Positions 25,200-39,002 of a DNA stretch of 64,000 bases are shown here, piece by piece. Within the stretch, counting starts at the first letter, position 1. Every line of letters begins with the position of its first letter. The stretch comes from Solen grandis (taxonomy: Eukaryota; Mollusca; Bivalvia; Adapedonta; Solenidae): contig CM037783.1 of assembly GCA_021229015.1 (NCBI GenBank), forward strand, positions 2,448,725-2,512,724. Reading direction: 5' to 3'. The notes below the pieces were generated by a model. It was not told the origin of the DNA. It did not search any database and saw only the letters and a program-made list of their open reading frames with translations. Both the position numbers and the translations under genes were made by a program.

Positions 25200-26575
25200 A
25201 ATTTAAATATAAATTGGAAGAGCATTAAAAGGACGTCGAACGAATCAAGTTAAAAACTATACCAGATCCGAAACAAGACTTCATTGACAGATTTAAGCAA
25301 AAGTGCAATAGCAAACCATTTAGAATCAAAACATATTAATGACGGGAAAGGCACTAAATTAGCGGAAAGGGAGTCGGGCGTACGCACAACCAAATGAAAG
25401 AGGCCATCCAGATTAGATGTACAAATTGACTAAGAACCGTGAGGAAGGGCGCTCAAACTTTCTAACTATTAGGGCCCGATTCTCCTCAACGCACCATTTG
25501 ACAGAAATAGGCGATGATTCTCGATATGATTAGAATCTCTGATGATAGGGACAGAATAGAGCAAAATCGATGCTTCTATATCGACTACAATTATCCTAAT
25601 AACCAATATATATAATATATAATATAATATATAATCCTGATGACAAATTTTGTAAGTGTTCATTAGGACAGTAAAACTTTATTCTATTGATGAATATCAT
25701 CGCAGGAAAACTGGTATGTTGACTATAACATACATGTTTAATATCATTTTCGGTTCAATTTTCCTTTTCATAAACTACGGTGCGGTGATCAAGGAAACAA
25801 CAAAACGCCAAACTGCGCGGGAACATGATGAGTTGGCCTGCAAAAAGAATATCGTACTCATTCTGAGTTATGTATCCGATCTGTGCGGTCTTTACATCCG
25901 AAAAGTAACAATTGGGTTTCAGAATATCCGTTTTATTTTGTAAATTGTATGTTGCATGCATCACTTAAACGTAACGAGCATTAAATTCATCGCTCATTGT
26001 TGAAATATGGGAACACAAGTTATTAATCTATTTTTAATCAGTCTGCTAAAATTTGCCACATTAATCTATTATCACATTTATCTTTCTAGTTTGATAAAGA
26101 GTTGGATTAATGAAACAAAATAGATGAAATATCGTTTAATGCATCAAAACTTTGTGTTGGAGAGTTCAGCAATATATCAGACTAACATTAAACGAGATAC
26201 ACGAGCACAGCTTATGAGATTTGTTCAGGCAAAGTATTATTAGTAGTCCAAATATCACTAGTGTCATGTTTATTTGATCCTTTGCCAAGTAAGACTTTTA
26301 TTATTGTCATTAATATATTGTATTAAATTTATGAGGAACACGTCTCAACTGATGTCTTCTAGGAGTGGTTTGTATGTTTTATCCCCCAGAGGTTATTAAA
26401 TAGGGTCGTCTGCAGAGGTTATAAAATAGGGATCCAATTTTGCTTAATTTTGCCTCACACCTTTTATCTGTTATAGAAGGAGAGAATGAAGTCATGTTTT
26501 CACTCATTAAGTTGCATCACAGTTTTCTATTCGTTTAGTGATATATTGATTCGAATGAAAATATATAAGGAATAT
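25200..26575. other. Intergenic stretch, weak coding hints only
   Basis: A locally less AT-rich patch at 25760-25930 is open on both strands (95 codons plus, 69 codons minus). A TTTTTGCAG acceptor-like signal is present on the minus strand near 25845. No domain is seen, so no gene is called. Confidence 0.35.
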
Positions 26576-26580
26576 ATTAA

Positions 26581-26720
26581 GGGCGCCGTGGTCCAGTGGT
26601 AACGTATCCGATTACGAATCCGAAGGTTGTGGGTTCGAACCCTGAAGAAGGCAAGAATTCTTCACAACCTACCCGGGCCAACCCAGGAACCGTCGAGAGG
26701 GGTTAGTTAAATTAAATAAG
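26581..26720 (+). mobile_element. tRNA-derived SINE head, plus strand
   Basis: GTGGTCCAGTGGTAACG (A-box-like) is followed by GGTTGTGGGTTCGAACCC (B box) at tRNA spacing. The anticodon-stem strands do not pair, so this is not a functional tRNA. A short body and an AATTAAATAAGTTAAAAC tail-like sequence follow. Confidence 0.65.
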
Positions 26721-26958
26721 TTAAAACTAACTTAAAATTTATGAAACTTGTTATGAATACGTGCATTATATAACCTATAAAATTGTAAGTTATTAGTGTA
26801 TTATTTTTTTTACGATTACGTATGTTCGAAACATGTGCGCTATAGAGTATAAAAATATTTCAAATGATTTAGGTGAAACTCTTCACAATTAGATCACGTA
26901 TTTGTTAATGATCATTCTACTGAGTGCGATTCATAATCGATGGTTGATAATAATAATG

Positions 26959-27209
26959 TTGTTGTTGTTTTGAGTTTACCGTCACTGCGACAGTATGTCA
27001 GTCATATAGCGACGTCCAGCTAATTACATGTGGAAGAAGACCCCGAATGCACTGAGGCAACCGGGTAGAACCATCGACCTACCGCTAGCCAACTGGAAGG
27101 CTTCCTCACATGAAAATCCGAGTGACACTGAAGGGACTCGAACCCACGCGGTGAGGGGCTGAGTGAGTGCTATAGTCAGCGACTTTTCCCTTTCGGCGTC
27201 GGAGGTCCC
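26959..27209 (-). mobile_element. Family 1 SINE with perfect 12-bp target duplication
   Basis: Minus-strand member of the family at 23216. Its 3' tail is an (AAC)n run on the minus strand (GTTGTTGTTGTTTT on the plus strand). It is flanked by ATAATAATAATG at 26947-26958 and again at 27210-27221, a perfect 12-bp target-site duplication, so both ends are exact. The 77-codon frame inside is a by-product of the SINE. Confidence 0.93.
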
Positions 27210-27491
27210 ATAATAATAATGATTAAAGAAAATATTTAGATATATATACCATTTCAAAATAATGCAATGTTTGAAATCATATCTACGAGTACGTATATAA
27301 CATTACTTTTTAAGCAGGGCATGTCGAAAACAAAGAAAATTTTCAAACATTAAATAACATAGAGACGTCATTTCTAAGAAAGCCTTCTGTATCTTGCTGG
27401 GATATACAAATCTGGTTACAAATAAAATGTTAATACATGTAACACTATATACATAGAGGGGTGTAAACGAAATGTCCGTGAAAACATTTAA

Positions 27492-27755
27492 AAGACTTCA
27501 CATGACTTGACCATTTGAGTTTACCGTCGCTTCGACAGTTTTTCAGCCATATAGCGACGCCCAGCTAATTACAGGTGGAGGAAGATCCCGAATGCACGAA
27601 GGCATCCGGGTATAACCACCGACCTACCACAAGCCAGCTGGAAGGCTTCCTCACATGAAAATCCGAATGACTCTACCGGGATTCGAACCCACGCGGTGTG
27701 GGGCTGAGTAAGTGCTAAAGTTAGCGACTTTACCCTCTCGGCCACGGAGGTCCCC
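27492..27755 (-). mobile_element. Family 1 SINE with perfect 12-bp target duplication
   Basis: Second minus-strand copy about 300 bp from the previous one. It is flanked by GAAAACATTTAA at 27480-27491 and 27756-27767, a perfect duplication. The head is intact: TGGCCGAGAGGGTAAAGTCG on the minus strand, with a GGGTTCGAATCCCGG B box. Confidence 0.93.
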
Positions 27756-27769
27756 GAAAACATTTAATT

Positions 27770-28536
27770 GTAATCTTCAAGTTCAGTTAACGTAAATAGT
27801 TTGTATAATAAACGGCTTATAAATTACGTCCTCTGTTGATTATATATACATTTTTTCTGGATCATTTCAATGTGTTTTTTTTTTTTCAACCGATAAATTC
27901 CTTCTATCATTTTTTCATGCAATTACTCCCCCCCCCCCCCCTCTCATTGTCGTGGTTGATTTAACTTAATTAGTCAAACACAACGAACATTTATCAATTA
28001 AAAGCTTTAGAGGAGGAATCTAGCGAAACTAAGGACTGAATTGAACCATTTCATGGAAATAAACATACACATATCGAAATAAATGACGGCTTTTATGGTG
28101 TTCCATTCATTTTTTATTCAAGTCTAACTAGAAAAGTACATTAAATGGCAGCTATAAAGGACAGTTTACAGAACAAGAAGTATTAAAATCTACAAACGGA
28201 GCCAATTAAAAGGATTTGCTATGAAAAAAATTCGATTTTACCAATACCTGGTCAAGTTGATGCCAGAAACATGAAATGAAGGCACTATATTCTTAAAATA
28301 TACAAGGCAATAAGGAAATAAATCTATATTTATATTCTTGTTTTCCCTATCTATAATCTTGGGCTTCATTTTTTTAAGATAAGCCGTAACGTATAAAGAA
28401 GATGCAGGTTAAAATTGTTACAAAAGGCACACTCCTATCAAGTCATATTGAAATTTAAACTTGAGACTTTGATATGGTTTACTTTATTTATGTTTATGAT
28501 AGCCATGGCTTAGTATTTTGATGATAATGATGATTG

Positions 28537-28567
<31 letters not shown>

Positions 28568-31500
28568 TTGAAGATGATAATGATGATAATGTTTTAATTT
28601 ATTAATTATAACATATTATTGTGATTGTACATATAGTTATCGCTATTGTCTGTATATACATCCATGCTCTTCATATTTGGAGGAATAAACGAAAGATGCT
28701 TGACCCTTTATTGCTATGCAACACCTAAGTTTCTCAATCCAGCGTGTCACTATATACCTATTTAATGATTCATTTCGTTGCTGATGCTAGAGATGAGCTC
28801 ACTTCGAATGTATAGTAGTAGTATCTTTATTTACATCTCATCATTGTATAAACATGAAAATAATAACGAAATCAAAACGTTTTAATTAGTACAATGCCAT
28901 TCCATATGGAATTATAAGAGATGAATATTTTAGATGAATATGTATATGTAGCTCCCCGGGTCTTTCTAGATCACAGGAAAGCTCTATTCGCCGAATATAG
29001 CTCTCGTACTAACTAATCAGCTGTATTCGGAGTACATGTTGCTTTTTACGGATGAAGTTCTCCAGTTATCTGATGCAAAATAAAATTCATTTAAATCCCT
29101 TGTATAAATACGCGAAGACGAGAAATGCATTTAGAATGTAGAAGCCTTATAGTTTTGAGATTGTTTGTGTGGTTGTCTGAATGGTTTTTATCTGTCAGTC
29201 CATCTGTACATGCCATAAAGATACCAGGGACTTATGAGGTTACATCTTGTATCAGTTATCTATGTCATTATGGGGATATGAAGTGTAATATGAGGTTAAA
29301 ATGGTCTAATAAAGATCAAAGAGATAAGCAAACGATCCATCTAGTGAGAACATTTGACTATCTGTCTGTCGTCTAACAAATATCATATGAGTTTACAATT
29401 CGAAGTCGAATAGACTCACATCAGAAACAAATACATGGTTTTCGTCTGACTTCCCGTATCATCAGTTTGATCAAAGTGGATGCGAGCTATATTTGTAGGT
29501 TGTGCTTTTTTTCGTTTAAAGATCGCTAAGTCAAGGAGTGCTATTCATAGACGACAGCTACACCCGGGAAGCTAAAGCTATATACTCGTACGACGTGACA
29601 CTGCTAAATCACTTAGGCTTTCCTTCTTATTGTTTTAGCATCTTGGTTTGGCGTATATAAATGGTGGCCAATTTCAAACTGTGATTGCATAATATTAAAG
29701 GAAACTTTCATATTTAACTGTTAATGGAAGAAGTGTATTGTACATGCTTTTTATTGACTTATTCAAAACCATAGGTGATTGCTTAGATAAACTTGTAATT
29801 AGGTTATGCATGTAATTGATTAATATTTCATCCTGCAGTAAGAATTCTATCTTAAAACTTGCTTTCTGGATGAAAATATGGTTTCATTATCGAAGGTGTC
29901 TTGATTTTGAAAGTTAAAATGATAGAGTTATTTTCTTTCTTTTTTTGTATTTTATAAGGTTAAAAACAGAAACTTTGTAAATTTAGAAATAATCAGATCA
30001 TTTGAATTTATATAAATAATAAGATATGCATTTTTAGCATAGTTTTATATATTTAAAATGATTGATTGTTGAAATGCATTAAATGTTGTGTATTTTTGAC
30101 TCATGTAGCCAACTTTTATATTGTGTATTAAAAAAGAAATAACATGGATACCCTTTTTTTTCTTTTTATATTATTAAGTATTAAATACTGTGTTAATATT
30201 TGAAATTTAAAAAAAATCTGTTCGTTGAAATATTTTATTAATGTTTTTCCTTAATCACGACTCAAATTATCTCTCCTTTTTAAAGTGATTTTGGTTATTC
30301 AACGTATTTTTAATAGAGGTAAAATTGGACTGATTTTGTACTTTAAACCATAATTTTACTATATGCCTATTAAAAAGGTGTACACAATTTGTTTTTGGTG
30401 AAGAAATTCAGTTGTATCAGTCGTTTGAAATAAAAAAAAAATAAAACCGCCTTAAGGGTCTCCAACAAAGGGACATAACTCGCCAACGAGTGGCCTATAT
30501 TTTTTCTTCATATCATTGTGTTAGTAAAGAATTAATCTTTCTAGTTCAAAGTTAAAAACAATTCTGTTCGTTTGAACTTATTGTGACATACGCTTTTAAT
30601 ATACTGTAAGCGTCGAATAGTTTTACTTCGTATTTTATCACTCATTTTCCCTAATTATACAGTTCTATATTTCGATTCAATCCAAGATATAATTTATTAT
30701 ATGCCTAAGGTCTAATCCTCGTTCTCTTATTTTGTTTATTCCAGTGCGCTTGTCGTTTTAATGAGAACGTTATGGAATTTTAATGGCTACTTTCTAAATC
30801 AGTGGCTGGCTTGTGGTGTCAATCATTTATAAAACGAATGTACCTTTATTGTTTCTTTCGTCTTTTTATATGAATTTAACGTAGGTAGACGAGTAAAGAT
30901 CGGTTAATACACATGCACAGTATCTGTTTTTTTATTTAAAGGAAATTCAAGACATATCTAAATCTCATTTAATCTCCATCTTAGCAAATGTATGTGTATA
31001 GTCCTAAATATCAATGACAGGTTCACTAAAATGTGAATAATATGTACCTAAATTGAATGTGAAAATGTGAAAAAAATATGTCATCCAGGAAACGTCAAAT
31101 TGTTAACAAATCAAATTATTAATATTAGTGTACAAGTGCTGTTCAGATAATAAATGTTTCTATGGAAGCTTGCATTTTAAATAGAATGTGTTATTAACCA
31201 AAAGCGAATTAATATGAAAATGAAGTAAATTTAACATAGAGCTCTATTGTCATTCTTGTTGTCGTTAATGAATGTTCTACTGAAACCTAGTGGGTAAATA
31301 AAGTCATCCTTTTCACTTTCATTCAATTCTTTTGACATAAATATTGTGTGAAATGCTTTTAGCGTTCCTGTTGTGTAACATATATGATATTTCACAAAAG
31401 GTATTCGTCAAATTCATTTACAAACTACTATGAAATGCTGTATTGTACGGATAATAGTGGAGATAATGTCAGCAAAGCAAATAACTGCAGTTAATGCGAT

Positions 31501-34500
31501 TCAACAGATATTTTAAACATTGCCTCCGTAATTGTGAATTAACATAGCTATTTTTTCTATAGCATTAATTTTAGCATTTCGGCTTTAAGCACTTATAATA
31601 AAAACATCGATCGAAAGGCGCTAATCTTAAATTCAAATCAGTATGAAATAAACATTAACACAAAACAAAATTAATGCACTAATATCATTTATTGTATTCA
31701 TGTTGTGATTAAAGTCTCGATAGCGGTCGATTCTGTACCCCCAAGAGAGTTTTTTTTTTAGGAATACAATTAAACCCCTTTACCAACTACGCTTAACGTT
31801 CCTTCTGACAAATGGCATGCAGACGATTCCAATATTAGGTAATCACATACTGCTTATATCGATTTATCGTATCATTCCTTTCAATGATAATGTGTAATTT
31901 TATTAATGCATGTCAAATATAAGTTTATTGTTCGCTTAGAGCATGCATATTATAGAAATAATTATAAATATTGTCCCTTTTTTTTTTAAAATGTAACTAA
32001 AACTTCAGGTTACAAATTTTGTCACATATTTCTTCATGTAAGTTAAGTTTCTTTTCTTTTTATTTTTAATTTTACTTTTATGTATGACATGTAAAAGGAG
32101 ATGACTCACATAGGCTATTAGTCTGTTATGCAGTGCTATTCGTTTTTGAATAAAATATGTATTCAATTAAGGAAGAGTTTCTCGTCAGAACTGTTTTGCA
32201 AGAACGTTATCCTAGCATTTAATGAGTTGATTTAAATTATTGATATACAGGCTTGAAAACACCATATAACCATACTTACAATCATTTTTATATCAGGTTG
32301 AATGTAGATGAATTAAAGAAAATACCTTATGATTGATACAGTCTTCAGCCCACTACCTATAAAATTAGTCTCAAGTTACACTGTCGATAGAAAAATAGGA
32401 CTAGAATGGTAAAGGGAAGCATTTCCTGGAAAGCAATTTCTCACATATACTCCCAACTAGAATTCTTTTGTCCGCGTGATTTACAGTTAATATAAACTGA
32501 TGCGTATCGGAATTAGATATTACCTCAGCTTAAGACTGGATCGGAGCCCAGATATAAGGCACTATCGTACATAATCATTCATCGTATTTTGTGATTGTCC
32601 AGACGTAATTCTTGACCTGAACAGAACGGGGAAAATGGAAAATATAATCATAAGACTGCGATATGATTCATCAAGTGATTTATGCACTTTACTTTAATTA
32701 TAAAGTTTTAATAAATGTCTATATACTAACGTATGTCCCCTTTCACGTTATGTAGGAGTATAAGTAATGTCTATAAGTTCTTGCTTTTAACGGTCCGTGC
32801 GTACTTAGTTTACCGGTTAGAGGGAGGGGCGGGTTAGCGATCTCTACTTACGTCACATACATAAAAGAATCATTGAAATTCGCGACTTATTTAAACAGGA
32901 AGTTTAATGATGGGGATGATGCAAAAGTAAAAGTGTGACCCGTCTTTAAATATTTTACAATCATCCCTGTAATATAATAATATTGATAACGTAATAAATA
33001 TAGGTTTTGTATGACTTTCAAGGAAGTATTTCTTATCATCTCGGAGTTCCCTCCCCCCGCCCAAAAATGTATATATGTTACAGCATATTAATTTGTATCG
33101 ATTCTGAGATATGGAACTTCCCACACATTAATCTTATTTAATGAATCGAATGAGAGCAAAAGGAATTAATACAGCTGATGAAGAGTGACATGTGCGTGTA
33201 CGTGTGATATGCAAATAAATTAATTGTTCTTGTGGAATTCTTGATTTATACTATTAGAAATATATTTTTGTGTTAATTTTAATAAACATAATAAATAGAT
33301 TATTTATGCATGTTAACTTATAGATTTCTCATAATTGTCATTGGAAGATTTTTTGAGGGGATTGATTACAATAAAGCATGGCTTTCAGATTTTTATACAC
33401 ATTTAATCCTTCTAGATCGTACACTCATAACAGATTTAAGCATGTACTTCCTTATTTGATCTAAAAGGACAAACACAATTACATTCCCGATAACAATAGC
33501 TACCAAACTAAATACTTTATATTTTGAAAAGAGTATTGAAAAAAAAAGTTCTGTTCAGGCATGCATTTCATTTTTAGAGAGTAACACATTCGCGTCCCAG
33601 TTGTTGTTCTAGAAATATTCATTTTAATTTATAGGTAATATGTGTGTGATGAAATTTCAACACACACACATACATTGTTGGCAAATACTTGCAATTTTGT
33701 TTTATGGTGCGACCAATACACTATGACTAAATTCCCGGTCACATTACGAGCTGTTCAAAGATGAACTCATTCATTGTAGCGCCTAAGGAATAAACCAAAA
33801 CGTAGACTGATAAACATTGGCGTCCCTCTTCCACAACAACGTAAGCTGAGTCGATATCCAATTCCGAATCGTATTAGAGTATATTAACATTAAATAACAC
33901 AGAAAGATGACTCGTGACTGAAGATGCATCTGGGGAAAGACATTATAGGGAATACATCAATTCATTTTCAGGACACTTGAGGACTCGGTGCTCATTATGA
34001 GTTACAGTGACCACCTTGCTTTTGTCGTCAACGATTTACTGTAAATATGATCTCCCTTGACATATATGACAGAACATGGTGAAATTTGGCTTGAATGGTC
34101 CTTCATAAAAATGCAAAACAAAATCTGATATAAGCAGAACGATAGGGGAGGGTGTTATTAATTCCATTTGGCATAATGGATATAATATAATATTTATATT
34201 TTGGCATATATATATATATATATAAAACTGTAAATAATTACAAATTATTCTGTGACATTGCGAGTCAAACTCAATTAATTTTGTACAAACGATTTCTTAA
34301 TGGCCCATTACAATGATTTCTAAAACAATGTTTATCCCTTGGGAAATGTGGGTCTCAGGGGGTCGGCAATTATCATTTTACAGTTTATATTTTTGTAGGA
34401 CATTGAAAAAAGTCTCACTCATAACTCATCGTAACATGATCAAATTAATTGCTGAAATAAGAACATTCATAATAAAAACAGGCTTCAAGTGGGTGAGGGT

Positions 34501-34960
34501 TGGAAATGTCATGTCTTGAATCTAATTGTTGTTGAAGGTCACCAAGTCACTTATGTTATTTTTGGCCCTGTTTTAAAGAGCAAAATATACAATTTTACTT
34601 GTTACCATGAAAACAATGGTGTGAAACCTTCTTCAAGTACCTTTTGTATTAGTGACTTAATTGTTACTTTTCTTTATAATTTCAATACCTTAACCGACAG
34701 TACATAAATTAAGAAGTCGCAACACGTAAACCGGTTCCGCCTGGAAAACGAAATGCCAAATATTGATAACAATATTCATAAATGTTTAACTTTCGTGGCA
34801 TACATCTTGAAAGCTATATTTCCAGGGCTCTCATTAAGTATTGCTTACACATTTGGTTGTGAGTTTTTATATGACCTGACGCCGGGAAGTTTGTCTTTTA
34901 AACAATATCATATCTGGTCCAAGTTCAAACGAGTTATACATCCGTTGAAGCCGTATTTCC
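27770..34960. other. Long stretch without a supported gene
   Basis: AT-rich with a poly-C run (27928-27941), a (GAT)n run (28537-28564), a 23-bp near-palindrome AGCTCTATTCGC/CGAATATAGCT at 28980-29002 and a (TA)n run near 34206-34224. The 83-codon frame at 29125-29376 and those at 34313-34986 show no domain. No RNA gene was recognised. Confidence 0.5.
28537..28564. repeat. (GAT)n microsatellite
   Basis: About nine uninterrupted GAT units, preceded and followed by imperfect GAT/AAT units. Confidence 0.9.
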
Positions 34961-35160
34961 GTTATCACGGCAATCTGAATTTTTGATCTGAGGAAAAAAT
35001 AAAGTAAGTATTTTTTGTAACAACTCCTTATGCCAAGTTTTATCAACTATTATCATTCGTTTTCAACACGGCGAGATCAAGATCTCCGGACAAACAGACA
35101 GACGGATGGCAAATCTGTCATGGCTTCCGGTGTAAACATCAGTAGGGGACATATAACTTA
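34960..35160 (+). repeat. Possible 3' part of an interspersed repeat
   Basis: Contains GTTTTATCAACTATTATCATT and the AAACAGACAGACGGATGGC type of run followed by AGTAGGGGACATAT. The style recalls molluscan interspersed repeats with GACAGACGGACGG tails. Only this copy is clear in the window, with a weak echo at 45840. Confidence 0.3.
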
Positions 35161-35706
35161 TCACATATAATATGTATTGTTTTATTTATTAACCTTTTTA
35201 AAGATAAATTGACCGTGTTCAACATTCATGGATGAGACATTATGAAACACTTGGTGCGATATTAAATCACCTAGACATATTGAAAGTGTTTGTATGTTCG
35301 AATCTGTTCCGTGAAGTTGTCTTTTTTAAGTTTATATGTAAATAGAATGTGTGTCATGACCCCGTGTTCTGGAAAATACTAAAGAAAGGTTCGATCTTGG
35401 GCTAAAATTTGAGTTTCATGTTCAAGTTCATATTGATACTTATGGGCAGAGTTTCAGTGTGCAAATGAAAATCATACTTATGCACACTTTTTAGCTTCGA
35501 GAATAGGGGCCTGTATAGATAAATGTTGCATCTATTCTTAACCTTATAAGACATATAGCTTAAACATTACCACACTCTTCACGCCTCTTCAATCCCTCCA
35601 CCGCGGTCTGTAGACCCGTTCGAAATATTCAAGAGTCCATGTGTTGAGTGTCTAAAACTGGCAAACGAAAATGTGCACTTTTTATTACGATCATGCAACT
35701 AATTGT

Positions 35707-35806
35707 NNNNNNNNNNNNNNNNNNNNNNNNNNNNNNNNNNNNNNNNNNNNNNNNNNNNNNNNNNNNNNNNNNNNNNNNNNNNNNNNNNNNNNNNNNNNNN
35801 NNNNNN
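35707..35806. other. Assembly gap of 100 N
   Basis: Exactly 100 unresolved bases, probably a placeholder. The right flank is inside a 28-bp tandem array, so the true array is likely longer than shown. Confidence 0.99.
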
Positions 35807-36349
35807 TAGACTCATTTTAACGCTTTCCCTCATATAGACTCATTTTAACCCTTTCCCTCATATAGACCCATATTAACACTTTCCCTAATATAGACTCATT
35901 TTTACCCTTTCCCTCTAATAGACTCATTTTAACCCTTTCCCCCATAAAGACTCATTTTAACCCTTTCCCTCATATAGACTCATTTTAACCCTTTCCCTCA
36001 TATAGACTCATTTTAACCCTTTCCCTCATAAAGACTTATTTTAACCCTTTCCCTTATATAGACTCATTTTAACCCTTTCCTCATAAAGACTCATTTTAAC
36101 CCTTTTCCTCATATAGACTCATTTTAACCCTTTCCCTCATAAAGACTCATTTTAACGCTTTCCCTCATATAGACTCATTTTAACCCTTTCCCTCATAAAG
36201 ACTCATTTTAACACTTTCCCTAATATAGACTCATTTTAACCCTTTCCCTCATATAGACTCATTTTAACCCTTTCCCTCATATAGACTCATTTTAACCCTT
36301 TCCCTCATATAGACTCATTTTAACCCTTTCCCTCATATAGACTCATTTT
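35807..36349 (+). repeat. 28-bp tandem array derived from a MITE end
   Basis: About 19 units of TTAACCCTTTCCCTCATATA plus GACTCATT. The unit equals the TTAA target plus the terminal inverted repeat and next 10 bases of the MITE that follows directly. Variants (ATAAAGAC for ATATAGAC, CGCTTTCC for CCCTTTCC) recur at several places, showing block-wise copying. The left end runs into the gap. Confidence 0.95.
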
Positions 36350-36556
36350 GACGAACTCAATAGGTACCACATAAAGCCTGATCTGCAGAAAACCACTGAT
36401 AAACATTTCCAAATTTAATTTAAAGTCCTCATTTCCAGACCACTGAGGAGCAGCGAACAGCATAAAACCTGATCAGCCTGCGAGTTACTCGCAAGCTGAT
36501 CTGGTTTTATGTTGTTCGCATAGGTCTTTTCATGGTTTCCTCTGTGAGGGAAAGGG
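36350..36556 (+). mobile_element. TTAA/CCCTTTCCCT MITE, left end expanded
   Basis: Body and right end of the same element as 46586-46819: ATAGGTACCACATAAAGCC, then the hairpin with 28-nt arms at 36453-36480 and 36492-36519, then GAGGGAAAGGG followed by TTAA at 36557-36560. The left terminal segment is present as about 19 tandem copies instead of one. Confidence 0.9.
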
Positions 36557-39002
36557 TTAAGTGTTGTTTCGCCAGTACAGGACACCTGTTTGTATTTACA
36601 TGTATAACATCTCATTTTTAAACAGGTTATTATTTCTAAATTAAGAACGTTTAATAGATTTTATAATTTGTTTTGTTGTTTAACACCAGACACTTACCTT
36701 AGAAACAGCTCAGTAGTTCGAAATAAGTCGGTTACTAACACTTTCTGCATTGTTTTGATGAAGCAATAATTCAAGAATATCTAAAAATGAAAATAATATA
36801 TTTGAGTTTTTTCTGCAAAAACTAAAATATTTTTAAAATCAAGCTATTTTATTTCTCATTTGTCCAACAATTATATGAGGATTTGTCCATTTTGTAAAAA
36901 TGAGGTACCTGTGGGTATTTTATTCATTATTCAGATATATACTATTCAATTATTTTTTTTATTTTTTTTTAATTTTTTTTTTTACATTTTTGTATTCAGC
37001 GCATTTTTATACATTTTACATTTGTGAAAATCAGAAAATTCTATTGAAGAAAAAAAAAAAAAAAAAATGAAACACACGCCCTTAAAGGTGATTAAAATGA
37101 ATTATATCTGCAGTACTTGGAATCATGCGCTCCATCATTGTAGACACGAATTTTAAAATGCCTTTACAATTTAACGATAACTATAACTTTTATATCATGT
37201 TCTTGCATCAAGCAATTATGAAGCTGATGTTTTACAATATTAGAAAAATATTTTCTGAGTTGTAAATAATATTGATTGGTTTATTTTCAATTACTGTATA
37301 CATGTAATTGCATGTTGGAGGCAGACCTCGTGATGAACACAAATTTTGATACAATTAAATTGTTATCTCATTAGGGACATCGATCTATTTTTTTTTGCTT
37401 TTAGAAACGCAAATTGAATCAATATAAAACAACCCTGTGGAGTTACATGGGAGTATGGGTTATCTTATTAAAATCCATTTTGCTAACAAAAACATAGAAA
37501 TTCCCAAAATAAAATTTGCAAAATTTAAACTAATGCAGGAATTGAAATAAACATCTGGTGTGTGATAACAATACTTCATGAAAACCGTATCGTAAATAAA
37601 GTGATTACTAAGCTCACGCACATATTTTCTCTTTTCGTAAATAAAGAAAAGGAAACTCGATTATCCGACAGTGATTCGCTGTGCATCGCATTTCGCGCTT
37701 CCACAAATATGTCTTTAGTAAACAGCTCAATACGTTTCCTTTTCAAATATATGCTGCTGACAACTGAGAATATGTTTTATTGCATACAACATTAGGTAAC
37801 TGTTAAAATGTTAAAACGTTAATGTATTTCTTTTAAATTAGTTATTGCAAAATGTTTTACATCTATTTTTGAGCCGTTGTCTAGCATGATATTTCACAAT
37901 CGGGATTTCAAGGTCACTGTTGACCTGTCCATATGTGTTATGCTAATGTTACTTACGTCACAAGCGGCGAGCGCAGTTCAAAAACTTTGTTAAATCTGTA
38001 AATGATTTGAGTTTGAACTGTGTCTAAACACATATATAATTATGCATTTCCCATGTACGATCGAGCAATTTCATACACTATGGACGTAAGTGACATGATC
38101 ATTTGTCAACGATTAAGATTTGATTAATTGCACTACTCTAAATTATTAGATTAATTTATATCTGATTAGTTTAAATAAGTAAACCTTATGAATTAAATAA
38201 GTTAACAAAAACCTTCCTGGACCGTGATCTACCTAACATTATTATAGAATATATAAGTAGATTATTGTTATGTTATACCGCTTTTGGAATGAGAAATTCA
38301 TACAATAGAACGGAACAGACATTTTGTACTTTAAACCTATAATAGTGCTTCGCTGTATGTTAAATTGTTTTCGTAATGTCGGTCAAAGTTCCATATTTCG
38401 ATATTGACTACGTGTTTGTACATGTACCGAATGTTGTAAAAATTTAAAAAAAAGATATATGATCGAAATGATATTTACCAAAACACATTAAGAGAATTTT
38501 AAGCAAAGAATAAACATGATTGTTTTATCCTAGTTACTAAGATTCCGAAACAAACACTCGGTAATTAGGGGGTATCACATGATCTCAGAAGAATTAGCAG
38601 AAATCACGATAAATCATTGCATCAAAATAACTTTTTAATTTAAAAACCTATCATTTTGTAGGTCTATATGTAATGTATTTATCAGTTTGATTGAACCCAT
38701 AGCACATTAAATTAAAAGTAGGAATTTTCGATTTAACTATAGAATCCATTGACATGATGTGAATTGATCCCTGGTTTAATGATAATAAAAATAAACGTTT
38801 TCTGAGTACTTTTTGAATGTAAATCATTTTCAAATACAGCTACTCGCATCGCTCTAAAACAATGATTGATGTGGTTCTAAATTAATTAAAATTGCTGGAG
38901 CTAAACAGTAACGAAATTAGATGACAAATAACATTACTAATTCAATGACTCTTTAAGGCACAAATTAATGGCAATACAAGACGTCTTTCAATTCCAGATA
39001 TG

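Noticed and set aside
25755..25964. Possible minus-strand exon
   Set aside because: An acceptor-like signal falls within the frame, and the opposite strand is equally open; evidence is too thin.
26581..26655. Possible functional tRNA gene
   Set aside because: A and B boxes are present, but the anticodon stem does not pair and a SINE-like body follows.
27024..27763. Two similar open frames with AERxKSLTxALTQP
   Set aside because: Shared peptide similarity comes from the same SINE read in the same frame; a third copy is at 52909-53130.
30330..30720. Possible third copy of part of blocks A/B
   Set aside because: Two short stretches (TTTTGTACTTTAAACC and a CTATATTTCGATTCAATCC-type piece) resemble 38.3-38.4 kb, but the spacing differs and nothing further aligns.
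35820..36350. CRISPR-like array of regular short repeats
   Set aside because: Units are directly contiguous with no unique spacers, and the sequence is the end of a eukaryotic MITE.
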